Shown here piece by piece: positions 9,601 to 18,814 of a DNA stretch of 64,000 nucleotides. Under the pieces are notes generated by a model, which did not search any database, was not told where the DNA came from, and saw only the letters and a program-made list of their open reading frames with translations. Where the stretch lies: assembly GCA_965221795.1 (NCBI GenBank), contig OZ244914.1, positions 3,286,001 through 3,350,000 on the forward strand, in the 5' to 3' direction. Numbering within the stretch: position 1 is the stretch's first letter; each line of letters opens with the position of its first letter. Both the position numbers and the translations under genes were made by a program. This DNA comes from VYFG01 sp965221795. Lineage in GTDB: Bacteria > Pseudomonadota > Gammaproteobacteria > Arenicellales > Poriferihabitantaceae.

Positions 9601-11457
9601 CTCCTCAAACGGAAGGCCATCCCGATGTGTGATTTCAAAATCCTGAATCCAGAAGATGTCGTGATTTTGGTTCTGAATACGATAGGGATGCTCGCCCAAC
9701 ACTCGTATTCCCATATTCTCCAGAATGGGAAGGGCGTCCGAAATGGAAAGGGGACTGCCGGCAGAATATGTCTTGAAATGGGCGGAAGACGGGGTTTCTG
9801 CTGAGCGCAGGAGTTTCTGGCTGACCAGAGGCTCTCCATCGGGTGATTGGGATGAGAGGAGAGCAATATCAATGAGCGCGATATTCGTATTGAAATTGTC
9901 CCGATAGCTTGCCGGAAATGCATCCCGCCAGAGATTGGTCAGGGCTCGTGCTTCGTCCAGTACGTAGTAGTCTTGGGCCGTGATGAAAAGGTTTTCATTC
10001 CAATCCCGCACCATGGCCTGTACATGACGTTCCAATTCTTCCTGGGTGATGTCCGGTTGGTACTGTGCATCACAGTGAATGATATAGTGGACCCGAACCA
10101 GGATGGACTCCGAAAAAAATACATTGAACGTGATTTCCTGAGCCTTCAGTTGCTGTTGAAGATAATCCAGGATCCGCTTTCGCACTGCCGTGTTGAACAG
10201 ATCCCTGGGGATGTACACGAGACAGGTGAAATAGTGTTGGCATATGTTTCGGTGCAGATGCAACCGGGTACGATAGCGCTCCTGCTGGTTGAGCAATGTC
10301 ATGCACAGGCTATAAAGAGCGCGGGTTTCTGTCTGAAATAGGATTTCTCTTGGCAAGGTTTCCAGAATGGTACGAAGCTCCTTATAGGCAAAACTACCTT
10401 TACGTAATCCGCTCTCTGACAGAATATAGGAAGCCTTGTTTCGCAGATGAGGGATCATTGCCACGGCCATGGTGGAAGTGGTGCCGGCCAGGAATCCGAG
10501 AATGCAACTGATGGTGCGCTTGGGGGGAAGCGGTACTTCCGGGTTGAAATCGTGATCGATCAGAATACAATCAAGATAATTAGCGCGATGGATATACAAT
10601 CGGCGACGTGACTTGGTGAAAATGACCGGGGAATTGGGGCTTTGTGCGATCGGAGGGAGAATATCAATGACATCTTCGCCCGCATGGTGTGCCGCGCGCA
10701 GTATCCCGGTCAAGGAGTCTTCGTTGATCCGGCAGGGTTCATTTTCGATGGTGGCTTCCAATTCACAGTAGCCGATGAAAGCAAAATGGTCTTCTGCCAT
10801 CCAGCGAAAGAGAGCACCGTAATCGGCGAATTCAGGCCCCAGACGGGACTGTTCCACCATGTCGGCGAGGGAGAGTGTGGCGTCACGCATATAATGCCAA
10901 TCACTGGTGACGATATTGATATTGGCCACCGTTTTCTGCAAGGTGGCAATAAGCTCGAAGTGGGCGGCTTCCTCAATCGGGTCAACGTCAAACTGGATAA
11001 AGGATTCCAGGATGGTGCGATCGCTTTGACTGCGGGAAAACAAACCGCTACGATAACTTTCGATGGAATCAATCCGGTGTTCCGGCGTACGTTGTACTCG
11101 AAATAACGGATGCAGTGTCCGTTCAATCCGGTGTCCCAATTGGTTCAGCGTGACAGACAGTGAATTGATCAGAAACGGCTGGTCATCAGTCACAATACTA
11201 ATGAGCGTGCGGACTCCGGACCCGAGGCCCAGCAGGTTGTTCACCCCGATCAGGGTTTGTCCGTTTTCTCTGACTTGGGCCAGGGTATGATGCTCCAGAG
11301 CGGCTTTGAAGAAAAAGGGGACTTTTTCCTCATGGAAGTCCTGGGTCGATATTCTTTGGTAATAGTCCTGGATAAAAGTCAGTTTCTGTTCGTCTGGTTG
11401 GGGATTGACCATGTCCCGGATTGCCGCCATCAGCTTGTCATTAATTGGATTTTTCAT
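6679..11457 (-). CDS. gdhB: NAD-specific glutamate dehydrogenase, large (GDH-180 type)
   Basis: 1592-residue NAD-dependent glutamate dehydrogenase of the very large bacterial class, oxidising glutamate to 2-oxoglutarate and ammonia. The long N-terminal regulatory half (ACT-like and helical segments) is present. The catalytic part includes VPVGSKGGFVAKQLP near residue 835, where the Lys binds substrate, and the Rossmann segment GDMGGDVFGNGML near residue 975. Length matches the family (about 1600). The ATG at 11457 gives the family-typical short N-terminus before the first conserved block. It is first in the leftward series and faces rlmD across a 285-nt divergent region that must hold both promoters. 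Confidence 0.93.
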   Translation of the reverse strand: MKNPINDKLMAAIRDMVNPQPDEQKLTFIQDYYQRISTQDFHEEKVPFFFKAALEHHTLAQVRENGQTLIGVNNLLGLGSGVRTLISIVTDDQPFLINSLSVTLNQLGHRIERTLHPLFRVQRTPEHRIDSIESYRSGLFSRSQSDRTILESFIQFDVDPIEEAAHFELIATLQKTVANINIVTSDWHYMRDATLSLADMVEQSRLGPEFADYGALFRWMAEDHFAFIGYCELEATIENEPCRINEDSLTGILRAAHHAGEDVIDILPPIAQSPNSPVIFTKSRRRLYIHRANYLDCILIDHDFNPEVPLPPKRTISCILGFLAGTTSTMAVAMIPHLRNKASYILSESGLRKGSFAYKELRTILETLPREILFQTETRALYSLCMTLLNQQERYRTRLHLHRNICQHYFTCLVYIPRDLFNTAVRKRILDYLQQQLKAQEITFNVFFSESILVRVHYIIHCDAQYQPDITQEELERHVQAMVRDWNENLFITAQDYYVLDEARALTNLWRDAFPASYRDNFNTNIALIDIALLSSQSPDGEPLVSQKLLRSAETPSSAHFKTYSAGSPLSISDALPILENMGIRVLGEHPYRIQNQNHDIFWIQDFEITHRDGLPFEETTTPLFEEAFAAVWHGCAENDGFNQLVLSAGFDWKLVSVFRAYFRYLRQIKLRYSESYCIEALLRNTTLIREIGELFFDRFDPSRDERSAQFLYQQVAQQLEMVQTLDEERIIRALLDVLQATLRTNYFQSTGKIANPYLAFKLDSQSIPRIPEPAPMFEIFLYSPRVEGVHLRGGEVARGGLRWSERPEDFRTEVLGLVKAQRVKNAVIVPVGSKGGFVAKQLPAGGQREQIQSEVIACYRDFIHGLLDITDNLVDGKIVPPENVVRHDRDDPYLVVAADKGTATFSDIANGIAIEHGFWLGDAFASGGSDGYDHKKMGITARGAWESVKRHFRELGKDIQNDDFTAVGIGDMGGDVFGNGMLLSPHTRLIAAFNHLHIFVDPEPDAARSYEERKRLFELPRSSWSDYCSEQISPGGGVYSRSVKSIQLSPEARKALSTEQETFTPNELIHTILQAEVDLLWNGGIGTYVKASTESHQDAQDRSNDSVRVNANELRARVIGEGGNLGMTQSARIEYNQHGGLCYTDAIDNSGGVDTSDHEVNIKVLLNAAVQAGELRMEDRNQLLAQMESEVATLVLKNNYLQTQILSVECSYEGNQIPQQARLIQFLESQGVLNRTLEFLPNQEELRVRQETGQNLTRAELAVILSYGKMDLYQTLLSSRVPDEPYLHGEITAYFPAILVRQFGPYIETHPLKREIIATQLTNSLIGKLGAGFHHRIAELTGASVPDVAKAYVVARSVLGLDQLQEWIQEMDNRISTEIQYRLFRDTAYNCEAAIVWLLRHRDGCKDIETTIKEFRAGMETLEMVLASSETDETPCYDEEIRAAITANGSGQESVRALLLIPAQSRTLDIIDIATTLGQPIALVSAVYLHCMQTLELHWIRDAVDSLPTSSDWNLRARFSLTENLRMAHTRLVRDVLRASEDPSPACRIDTWITQRSHPLQLIQDMMRRLQHEPKVDFAMLSVLVSELAIL

Positions 11458-11742
11458 GGTTTTCTGCGAATGTCGGAAAAGTGGGCGATACCAGACAGGA
11501 GCCCGGAGAAAGATGTCTGCAAGCCGTTATGAATATCTCATGAACCGCCAATTCGGGCTGGATGTAATGCGATGGCTTGATCAACCGTCCCCTTCAGGCT
11601 CGAATCCCAATTATAGCGCCAAGCGGACCAACATCCATGTGTGGCGACGTACGGAATGCCTCTTGCGCAAGCGGGATAGACAGACGGCTCATGGCAGTCT
11701 GCAGCGTAGTCCGTCCTGGTTTGGTTTTGGTCGAGAGAACTG

Positions 11743-13050
11743 ATGGTGTCTCTGGTTGCCGAAGTACAGGATCTGACCCATACCGGGGAAGGAGTGGTGA
11801 AGTACGAAGGACAAGTCTATTTTGTCCCGAAGGCCTTGCCCGGGGAAACGATTCGGTTTGTGCCTGGCAAAAAGCGTCGGGGGAAATACCCGGGACGACT
11901 GGAAGAGGTCCTGTCCCTATCGCCTGATCGGGTTACGCCTGTCTGTCGTTACTTTGGAGTGTGTGGTGGTTGTAAATTGCAACATCTGAATGTGAAAAGC
12001 CAGCGTCAGATGAAGCAGAAAATGCTCTTGGATAACCTGGAGCGCATTGGTGGTGTGCAACCCCGGACTATTTTGCCACTGCTTCATGGAGAAGAATGGC
12101 ATTATCGGCGTAAGGCCCGTCCGGGTTGTAAATTGGTTCCGGCCAAAGGGGGTATTCTGGTCGGATTTCGGGAGCCGGGCACTTCCTACCTGACGTCACT
12201 CCGTCACTGTCATACCCTCGACAAGCGACTTTCCGATTTACTGGATCCGTGCCATGAATTGATCAGCCGTCTCCACTGTCCACGTCAGGTACCACAACTG
12301 GAGTTTGCCGCTGGCGACAATGCGGTCGCAGTCGTACTGCGCCATCTGGTTCCGCTGGACTCATCAGACGAAAATTTGCTCATCAGATTTGCCAGGGAGC
12401 ACTCCCTGCAATGCTATGTCCAGCCATCCGGTCTGGACAGTATCCGTCCGCTGTGGCCATCGAAACCTATCCCACTCCAATATACATTGCCGGATTTTGA
12501 TGTAACCCTGGAATTTTCCCCCTCAGACTTCATTCAGGTGAACGGCAAGGTCAATGAGGCTTTGATCCACCAGGTCGTGGGACTACTGGAACCGGAATCA
12601 GGCGACCATATCCTGGATCTTTTTTGTGGCCTCGGCAATTTTACCTTACCGGTGGCACGTAAGGGTGCCAGGGTCAGTGGAGTGGAAGTGCAAGATGGAT
12701 TGGTGACCAAGGGCATTGCCAACGCACGGGCGAACGGCCTGGATCAGGTTGATTTTATCCAAATGGATCTGTTCACATCGAAGACCCAGCCATTACAGGC
12801 ACTGGGATGCCGCAAGTGGTTGCTGGACCCTCCCCGTTCCGGTGCCCTGGCACTTGTAGAAAACCTGAAAGGTCTTGGCATGCCAGATCGAATTGTCTAT
12901 GTGTCCTGCAATCCGGCCACATTGGCGAGGGATGCCAGCCTCCTGGTACATCGACATGGGTATCACCTGACTCATGCTGGTGTCATCGACATGTTTCCCC
13001 ATACGGCTCATGTAGAGTCTCTGGCCATGTTTGAGCGGTCCATCCCCTGA
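11743..13050 (+). CDS. rlmD: 23S rRNA (uracil-1939-C5)-methyltransferase
   Basis: 435-residue SAM-dependent RNA methyltransferase of the RumA/RlmD type. An N-terminal TRAM domain (about 1-55) is followed by the iron-sulfur cysteines C68, C74 and C77 (CRYFGVCGGCKLQH) with the fourth probably in RHCHTLDKR. The SAM fold shows LDLFCGLGNFTLPVA, and the catalytic part shows DPPRSGA and YVSCNPATLARD, whose Cys is the nucleophile. All key residues are present. RlmD is favoured over RlmC or TrmA by length, the TRAM domain and the FeS cluster. It converges with rne; only 54 bases separate their stops. Confidence 0.92.
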   Translation: MVSLVAEVQDLTHTGEGVVKYEGQVYFVPKALPGETIRFVPGKKRRGKYPGRLEEVLSLSPDRVTPVCRYFGVCGGCKLQHLNVKSQRQMKQKMLLDNLERIGGVQPRTILPLLHGEEWHYRRKARPGCKLVPAKGGILVGFREPGTSYLTSLRHCHTLDKRLSDLLDPCHELISRLHCPRQVPQLEFAAGDNAVAVVLRHLVPLDSSDENLLIRFAREHSLQCYVQPSGLDSIRPLWPSKPIPLQYTLPDFDVTLEFSPSDFIQVNGKVNEALIHQVVGLLEPESGDHILDLFCGLGNFTLPVARKGARVSGVEVQDGLVTKGIANARANGLDQVDFIQMDLFTSKTQPLQALGCRKWLLDPPRSGALALVENLKGLGMPDRIVYVSCNPATLARDASLLVHRHGYHLTHAGVIDMFPHTAHVESLAMFERSIP

Positions 13051-13054
13051 GGCA

Positions 13055-13087
13055 CCCCCTTTCGGCTGGATTCCTGACGGAAGGGGG
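13055..13087. terminator. hairpin between convergent rlmD and rne
   Basis: CCCCCTTTC at 13055-13063 pairs with GGAAGGGGG at 13079-13087 around a 15-nt loop, with one G-T pair. It lies between the two convergent stops, where a shared terminator would be expected. No U-rich tail follows on either strand, so intrinsic termination is only a possibility. Confidence 0.4.
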
Positions 13088-13104
13088 GATCGGCCTGCAG
13101 CGGA

Positions 13105-15732
13105 TTACTCAGGGTTCGGGTTGCGATGATCTGGCGTCTGGGAGGACCGGAGTGGAATGTCCAGATCGGGTGATTGGATCGCTGGGCGGGACCTGATCGG
13201 TTCATCAGCCGGTGGCGTGGAATCTGTTGGGCGGGATTGAACGGGGGATTCCTTGACGTTCTTTCCGGAACCCGCCGGTTTCGGATTGGCCAGTACGGTT
13301 CCCGGGCCCGGAGACGAAAGGGTGGATTCCGTTTTGCTCGATGAGGAAGAGGGCGGCTGTTTCCGACCAGAGGGAGAAGTGGGGGGACGAGAGCTTTGCC
13401 GGCCTGATGGAGAATCCTGCTTGTTCATCGCCGGTTCTTTGTTTTGACGATGATTGGATTTTGCGACTCGACTAGGGGCTCTTTTGACACCTGACTCGCT
13501 CGGATTCTCTGTGGTGGGTTGGGTTGCCGCTGGTTGCTGCTTTCGGGGTGGCCGTGGCTTTTCGCTGATGGGAGGCTGCTGCTTTGCAGGTGCAACTTCT
13601 TTCCCCCGATTGCCACTTCCTCCCGCTGAGCGTTTTTTCGGGGGAGCCGCGTTCGGTTTGGTATCTCCATTGATCGCCGCTGCACTGCGACGACGTCCAC
13701 CACCCCGCTCGGCTCCCGGAGTGCGGGATGGCTTTTGGCCCGGTGACTTGCGTTCATTTTTGTCGGAGTCCCTCCGGGGAGCTTGTGCTCGGGGATGATC
13801 CGTATTTCTGCCATGCTGGCTTCGTTCTCCCCGGCTATCGGTTTTGCCAGTCTGACGACGCCTGCCCCCAACCGACTTTTCGGTGTCACGCCTCCCTGTT
13901 GCATTCCCCTTTCGTCGGCCGCTGGCCGACTTCCTGGAGGGGGTGTCGTGATCCGGCCCGCTGGTCCCGGTTTCGGTGGGAACAGTACCAAACAGGGATT
14001 GGGTAATCCGGCGCAGGAAGCTGATCGGTTTTGCCGGATTGGCTGGCTCAGGGACGCGCTTCCGACGGGAAGGGTGGGCAGACTCCGGGGTGGCGGGAGC
14101 AGAAGGGAGAGGCGGTGGCGTATGCTGGATACTGTCGAGTTCCACGCTGGCCTTGGGGGGAGTCGGGGATTTCAGATTTTCCTTTGGGTCGGGTTCGTTT
14201 TTCTGCTGGTCAATTTTCTGCTCGTAACTGGGGGCTTGACCGAGGTTCTCCAATTCTGCCCCTCGCAGCTTGCGCAACGTAAAATCGGGACTGTCCAGGC
14301 GTTCATTGGGAATCACGATGATTCGGGATGCCAGTCGCGCTTCTAACTGATGGAGTTCATGCCGTTTCTCGTTCATCAGATATGTGGCCATGTCCAGCGG
14401 AAGGTCCACTTGAAGGGCTTCGGTATTCTCTTTTTTGGCCGCGTCTTCAATGAGGCGAAGCACATTCAGGGAAGAAGAGACGACGCTTCGAATGCTGCCA
14501 GTGCCTTGACATCTGGGACATGGAATGTAGTTGGCATCACTGATTGAAGCCCGGAGTCTTTGACGGGACATCTCCAGCAGGCCAAAACGGGAAATCTTGC
14601 CAATTTGGACTCTGGCACGATCCGATTTCAGGGCTTCCTTGAGTCGATTTTCGACCAGTCGTTGATTCTCCCCCGACGACATATCGATCAGGTCGATCAC
14701 GATCAATCCGCCGAGGTCTCGCAGGCGCAATTGCCGCGCCACCTCCCCGACGGCCTCGAAATTGGTCTGGAATGCGGTTTCCTCAATATCCCCGCCTTTG
14801 GTGGACCGTCCGGAGTTTACATCCACCGCAATCAACGCTTCGGTATGATCAATCACAATGGAACCCCCGGAAGGGAGTTTCACTTCGCGAGTAAAGGCGG
14901 ACTCAATCTGTCGCTCGATGTGGAACCGGGAAAACAACGGGACCTGGCTTTGATAGAGTTTCAGCCGGGCCAGATTCTGTGGCATCACCTGACTCATGAA
15001 GCGTTCGGCACGTTCATAAATCTCTTCATCATCAATGATGATTTCGGCGATATCGGCACTCAAATGATCCCGGATTGAGCGGACAATCAAATTACTTTCC
15101 TGGTAAATCAGGAAAGGAGCCTTGGCGGCTTTGGATGCGTTTTCGATCGATTGCCACAACTTTCCCAGGAAGTCGAGGTCCCATTGGAGTTCTTCCCGGC
15201 TACGGCCAATCCCTGCGGTTCTGGCAATGAGGGCATGCTCGGATGGAATATCCAGATTGGCCAGTGTATCGCGCAGGTCCGTGCGGTCTCCCCCCGAGAT
15301 TCTGCGCGAAATGCCCCCGCCTTTGGGGTTGTTGGGCATCAGGACGAGGAAGCGGCCCGCCAGACTGATGAAAGTGGTCAGGGACGCTCCTTTTGTTCCC
15401 CGTTCATCCTTTTCGACCTGAACAATCATTTCCTGACCAGCCTTGATTGCATCTTCAATGCGAATCTGACTGATCGACTGGTGTCCATCGTAGTTTCGAA
15501 AATAGTTTCGGCAAATTTCTTTCAGGGAGAGAAAGCCATGTTTCCCTGCACCGTAATCCACAAAGGCAGCCTCCAGGCTTGGTTCGACTTTCGTCACCAC
15601 TGCCTTATAGATGTTGCCTTTCCTTTCGCTGCGAATTGCCGATTCGATATCCAGGTCCAGAAGCTTTTGACCATTTACGATTGCAACCCGGAGTTCTTCT
15701 GGATGGGTCGCATTAAATAATAAGCGTTTCAT
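13105..15732 (-). CDS. rne: ribonuclease E
   Basis: 875-residue endoribonuclease E, central to mRNA decay and rRNA/tRNA processing. The start at 15732 gives MKRLLFNAT, the family N-terminus; the open frame extends 26 codons further up without matching the family. Visible parts are the S1 domain (about 35-120), the DNase I-like core with Asp in LIAVDVNSGRS (about 300) and VIDLIDMSS (about 345), and the Zn-link CPRC (about 400). From about residue 515 the chain is Pro/Arg/Ser-rich and disordered (repeated RRR, KKR, PPP patches), as in RNase E scaffolds that bind RNA and degradosome partners. It converges with rlmD, and a long non-coding stretch lies upstream. Confidence 0.94.
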   Translation of the reverse strand: MKRLLFNATHPEELRVAIVNGQKLLDLDIESAIRSERKGNIYKAVVTKVEPSLEAAFVDYGAGKHGFLSLKEICRNYFRNYDGHQSISQIRIEDAIKAGQEMIVQVEKDERGTKGASLTTFISLAGRFLVLMPNNPKGGGISRRISGGDRTDLRDTLANLDIPSEHALIARTAGIGRSREELQWDLDFLGKLWQSIENASKAAKAPFLIYQESNLIVRSIRDHLSADIAEIIIDDEEIYERAERFMSQVMPQNLARLKLYQSQVPLFSRFHIERQIESAFTREVKLPSGGSIVIDHTEALIAVDVNSGRSTKGGDIEETAFQTNFEAVGEVARQLRLRDLGGLIVIDLIDMSSGENQRLVENRLKEALKSDRARVQIGKISRFGLLEMSRQRLRASISDANYIPCPRCQGTGSIRSVVSSSLNVLRLIEDAAKKENTEALQVDLPLDMATYLMNEKRHELHQLEARLASRIIVIPNERLDSPDFTLRKLRGAELENLGQAPSYEQKIDQQKNEPDPKENLKSPTPPKASVELDSIQHTPPPLPSAPATPESAHPSRRKRVPEPANPAKPISFLRRITQSLFGTVPTETGTSGPDHDTPSRKSASGRRKGNATGRRDTEKSVGGRRRQTGKTDSRGERSQHGRNTDHPRAQAPRRDSDKNERKSPGQKPSRTPGAERGGGRRRSAAAINGDTKPNAAPPKKRSAGGSGNRGKEVAPAKQQPPISEKPRPPRKQQPAATQPTTENPSESGVKRAPSRVAKSNHRQNKEPAMNKQDSPSGRQSSRPPTSPSGRKQPPSSSSSKTESTLSSPGPGTVLANPKPAGSGKNVKESPVQSRPTDSTPPADEPIRSRPAIQSPDLDIPLRSSQTPDHRNPNPE

Positions 15733-16554
15733 AAATTTTCTTATGTGGCCTGCCTCGTTGTGCGATGCAGGTATAACCGAATGTGTTTGCCGAAGGCCCC
15801 GGACGACCAAGACTCGGCAGATTTATGAGAACGCGGGGGGAGGGTTTACTCAGATCAAACGGCATGCAGAGCTGCTGTGCACTGTATCCGGTTTCGGGAA
15901 AGCAGTGCAGTGCCTGGAACGAGGGGTGCTGGAAGACAAGTCCTTCGGAGATGGGAGTGCCGGGTACCGGCATGTCCCGAACATGATGGCATCCGCCGGA
16001 CGGATGACAAGAACTGTCTTGGAAGTGGTCCCGTGCGGTTGGGCAATCGGGAAAGGGTCCATAGTGCAGATGCAACCGATGCCAAGCTTCCGGTCCAATA
16101 GGAACGGGCTGCCATATACGGCACGTTAGCACGATGCTGCATCTAAAAATACCTGTTCAACCGTTGTTACCCTATCTCTTCACAGTCCATAGCCGGGTAC
16201 TGGAAGTGGGTCACAACCGGCACTCTTCATTCTTTGTCAGGACCTGGCCTGGAAATTCATTCAGTGATTTCAGGCGCGGTACGGATATGAGCATGCTGCA
16301 CTATTCCGTCTGCGTTACGCAATCCTGGCGCTTAATCAATCTGGGAAAACTTTACCCTTGGCGTTCTCCGCCTTTTTTCTGGCAACCGCATCACCATAGT
16401 TCAGAAATCGTTCCTGAAAATGAGTATATCGCGAATGCCGGAAGAAATCCTTCCCGTCGTGGCTTTCTATGGCTCCATCTGGACCAACGCACCACGCCGT
16501 ACCATTGAATATACCAAGCAATGGAAGACGATACAACCCTAATTTCAGGGCCAT
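15733..16554. other. long region upstream of rne, no supported gene
   Basis: About 820 nt with no recognisable gene on either strand. Short open frames exist, but their products look random in composition. One 72-codon frame on the minus strand (16336-16554) begins at the edge of the IS remnant and is not recognised. In other gammaproteobacteria rne has a long structured 5' leader used for autoregulation, so part of this stretch probably is that leader. rluC, often divergent from rne, is not seen. Confidence 0.4.
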
Positions 16555-16925
16555 TTCACGCTAGCCGGAAGCGATTCAATGGTAGACTACGTGTGATCGG
16601 GCTGACTTTTTTTGCTGCGATGGTCTATCATGCAAGCTGACCCATCGGCGGTGCAGGTCCGGGAGGTGGAAGTGCGTCCGGTACCTGCGCAAATCAGTCC
16701 CGTAACGAGCGCAGGTCGGCACGCGCGTACCGCACCGGCACCGTCCGGCACGCCCATTCGTCGCGGCCCTCCGGGTTCGCGAGCCGAGCGTACGCCTCCG
16801 CCCGCAGCGGTCGCACGAACCTCTCCTTGCGGACGCCATGCGGGTCGGGGTAGCGACCGTGGTGCCGCGCGAACCCCCGGGTCAGCCCCACCGGGATCCT
16901 GTTCGATACCCGGTAGTTTGCCTTA
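16555..16925. pseudogene. DUF4338 (DruA-like) element remnant with internal inversion
   Basis: The + strand from about 16557 to 16690 closely matches the start of the element at 28203, including the leader and the coding stretch for VREVEVRPV. The minus strand from about 16920 down to 16790 matches the downstream coding part of that element (IPVGLTRGFARHHGRYPDP and KERFVRPLR). The two ends of one gene are therefore now in opposite orientation and the middle is gone. The minus-strand piece reads through the point where the 28 kb copy carries a stop. It cannot encode a working protein. Confidence 0.72.
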
Positions 16926-17336
16926 AAATAGACGCACACCCCTTCCAGGTCAAGACCTAAGGTCATCGGCCAAGGGTGCCACTCATTGCATGCTGGTGCT
17001 TGTTGCCTGTCTGTCGATTCGTCCATCCTGGAAAACCAAGTGAACTCCCGCAGCATGAAATCATCCGGCAGACCCGGAGCCGGGCAAGGCACCCCTGCGC
17101 TAACTGCACGTTACCCTAGCCAACGCAGAACAGTGATTTCCCACACTATTTGAAAGAAAGTAGTGTAGGAAATAACAGCCGCTAACTGGCCGCGGCTGCC
17201 GTCTCAAAGCAGATTTACGCAAACACGGGCTTACTGCTAACGGTCACGGCGGTATTAGTCACAACTCTTCTACGGCTGTCCCTCAACTCACCTACAAGAA
17301 TCTGCGCCATATACCTACTACTTGGAGTTAGGGTAA
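16926..17336. other. gap with two hairpins between IS remnants
   Basis: No gene is supported. Two inverted repeats stand side by side: 17137-17148 with 17161-17172 (12 bp, one mismatch, 12-nt loop) and CAGCCGC at 17176-17182 with GCGGCTG at 17192-17198. Neither is followed by a clear U-run. They may be element ends or terminators left by lost genes. Confidence 0.4.
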
Positions 17337-17344
17337 TAAATGTT

Positions 17345-18279
17345 CCTAATTACCACCAATCATAAATGGGCTTTTGGTATGATGGAATGGTCCTAACCAA
17401 TTGATTGAAAAAGAGTATACCAGGAAGCGCAATCCGATCCCGTTCCAGAAAGGTCTCCGCCTCAACGAATTTTTTGAGCAATATGGAGATGAAGACCCAT
17501 GTGACGAGGCGCGGTTCCGGCTGCGCGGGCCCCACGGCTTCGTGTGCCCACACTGCGGCCACGACCAGAGTGGTCACCGGAACACCCGAAAACTGCGTCC
17601 GTGCGATCGGTGCCATCGGCAGACCTCGATCATCGCCGGCACGATCTTCGAGTCCAGCAAGTTGCCACTGACCAGTTGGTTCCAGGCCATCTACCCGCGG
17701 ACCCAGACCCAGAAGGGGGTCTCGGCGATGCAGCGGCACCGCCAGCTGGGGGGGTTCCTATCATGCCGCCTGTCGGATTCAGCATAAACGGATGCAGGGG
17801 ATGGTGGAGCGGACGGCAAGACCCCATTCGCAGCGGCCGTGCAGACCACCGCAGAGGGTCACCCCCAACGCATCAAACGGAATGTGGTCAAAGGGTTTCG
17901 CAAGTCGCACCTCGCCGACTTGGCCAGTCGGCACCTAGTGGCCGGCAGCGAGGTCGTTTCCGACGGTCTGCAAGGCTTCGACGGCGTCACTGAGGCCGGA
18001 TGCCGGCATCCGGTTGTAGTCAGTGGCGGCGGACGGGCCGCGGTAGAGAAGCCGGAGTTCTACGGGGTCAATACCGTGCTCGGCAACCGGCCTTGCGTAG
18101 CCGCTATACATTCCTTCCGGCCAAAATACGCGCAACGCTGCCTTGCCGAATTCGAATACCGCTTCCATCGCCGGTATCACTTACCCGACCTCATTCCCAG
18201 ACTCGCCGATGTCGCCTTGCGAACCCCGCCGATGCCGGAAACACTCCTGAAGCATGGCTTATGATTCATGGTAATTAGG
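17345..18279 (+). mobile_element. IS1595-family insertion sequence, internally deleted
   Basis: A 935-bp element with terminal inverted repeats CCTAATTACCACCAATCA (17345-17362) and TGATTCATGGTAATTAGG (18262-18279), 16 of 18 positions complementary. It is flanked by an exact 8-bp direct repeat TAAATGTT at 17337-17344 and 18280-18287, the target duplication size known for IS1595. The single gene inside is broken, so the element can move only with help in trans. The same right end occurs at 26382-26399. Confidence 0.9.
17401..18264 (+). pseudogene. IS1595-family transposase, frameshifted and deleted
   Basis: The N-terminal part has the family zinc-binding region (PHGFVCPHCGHDQ with CDRCHRQTS, about residues 45-75) and the conserved ESSKLPLTSWFQA block. 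This frame is lost near 17745. The next part, in other frames, continues as VSYHAACRIQHKRMQ, then jumps to KTPFAAAVQTTAEGHP and on to VVKGFRKSHLADL, AEAGCRHPVVV-like text and FRPKYAQRCLAEFEYRF. The segment normally carrying the first catalytic Asp and the YLGG motif is missing. Start taken at TTG 17401, but translation is unlikely to give an active enzyme. Confidence 0.85.
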
Positions 18280-18308
18280 TAAATGTTTGTAGTCGGCGGA
18301 TAAGTTCT

Positions 18309-18656
18309 TCACCCACAACCCCGCCGACTGTCCCCGCATAAACATAAATTATGGACGAGGTTGTTATCGCTGTCTCTCATTGCGAAATACATATCGGCGT
18401 AACCGTACGCGACCGGCCACCTTCCGGTGACTAATGGGTCTATTTCAGGTATAGCTATTTGGACAAGCCCAGCAAGCGTTGCCTCCGTTGCTTTTACATA
18501 GACACGCGTTTGATCGTAATCCCGACCAGATTCAATCACCTGAGCCGAGTCGGAGATTACGGCATTACCGGACACTTCCTTGCCAGTAACTCGCGCCTGA
18601 TCGGTCACCCTCGCTGATCTCATGACGTAAGCATTGCCCGCCACCACCGTCTGCAT
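18309..18656 (-). CDS. small protein with left-handed beta-helix-type repeats
   Basis: 115 residues, not assigned to a named family. The first 55 residues repeat a six-residue pattern (NAYVMR, SARVTD, QARVTG, NAVISD, SAQVIE), which is the signature of a left-handed parallel beta-helix as seen in phage and surface proteins. The rest is not repetitive. It ends about 20 bases from the target duplication of the IS1595 element and faces away from the coiled-coil gene at 18815. A phage-derived fragment is possible. The open frame and repeat regularity support coding; function is unknown. Confidence 0.5.
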   Translation of the reverse strand: MQTVVAGNAYVMRSARVTDQARVTGKEVSGNAVISDSAQVIESGRDYDQTRVYVKATEATLAGLVQIAIPEIDPLVTGRWPVAYGYADMYFAMRDSDNNLVHNLCLCGDSRRGCG

Positions 18657-18778
18657 ATCGTTGCGTTGGTTCTGTCATTTAAATGCAATGATCACGCCTC
18701 GGGGTCCTGAAAGCCCGCGAGGCATTTTCTGTTTTGGATTCCGATACTATACGGGTAGTACCGGCGGGCATAATCAAC

Positions 18779-18808
18779 CTGAAAAACCAGTCAAAAATCG
18801 TATAGGAT
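18779..18808 (+). promoter_or_regulatory. conserved block upstream of coiled-coil gene (copy A)
   Basis: CTGAAA (18779-18784), 18 nt, TAGGAT (18803-18808), then six bases to the ATG at 18815. The same arrangement precedes the paralogues at 45192, 53589 and 57536. It fits a sigma-70 type -35/-10 pair with an 18-nt spacer, which would give an almost leaderless mRNA. AGGAG next to the ATG could alternatively be part of a ribosome site. Confidence 0.55.
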
Positions 18809-18814
18809 AGGAGC

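Noticed and set aside
13425..14346. Several frames over the rne tail
   Set aside because: They arise from the repetitive Arg/Pro/Ser codons of the disordered RNase E C-terminus.
15713..16142. Frames of 74-139 codons on both strands upstream of rne
   Set aside because: None matches rluC, maf or any family expected here; mutually overlapping with no start context. Treated as leader or spacer.
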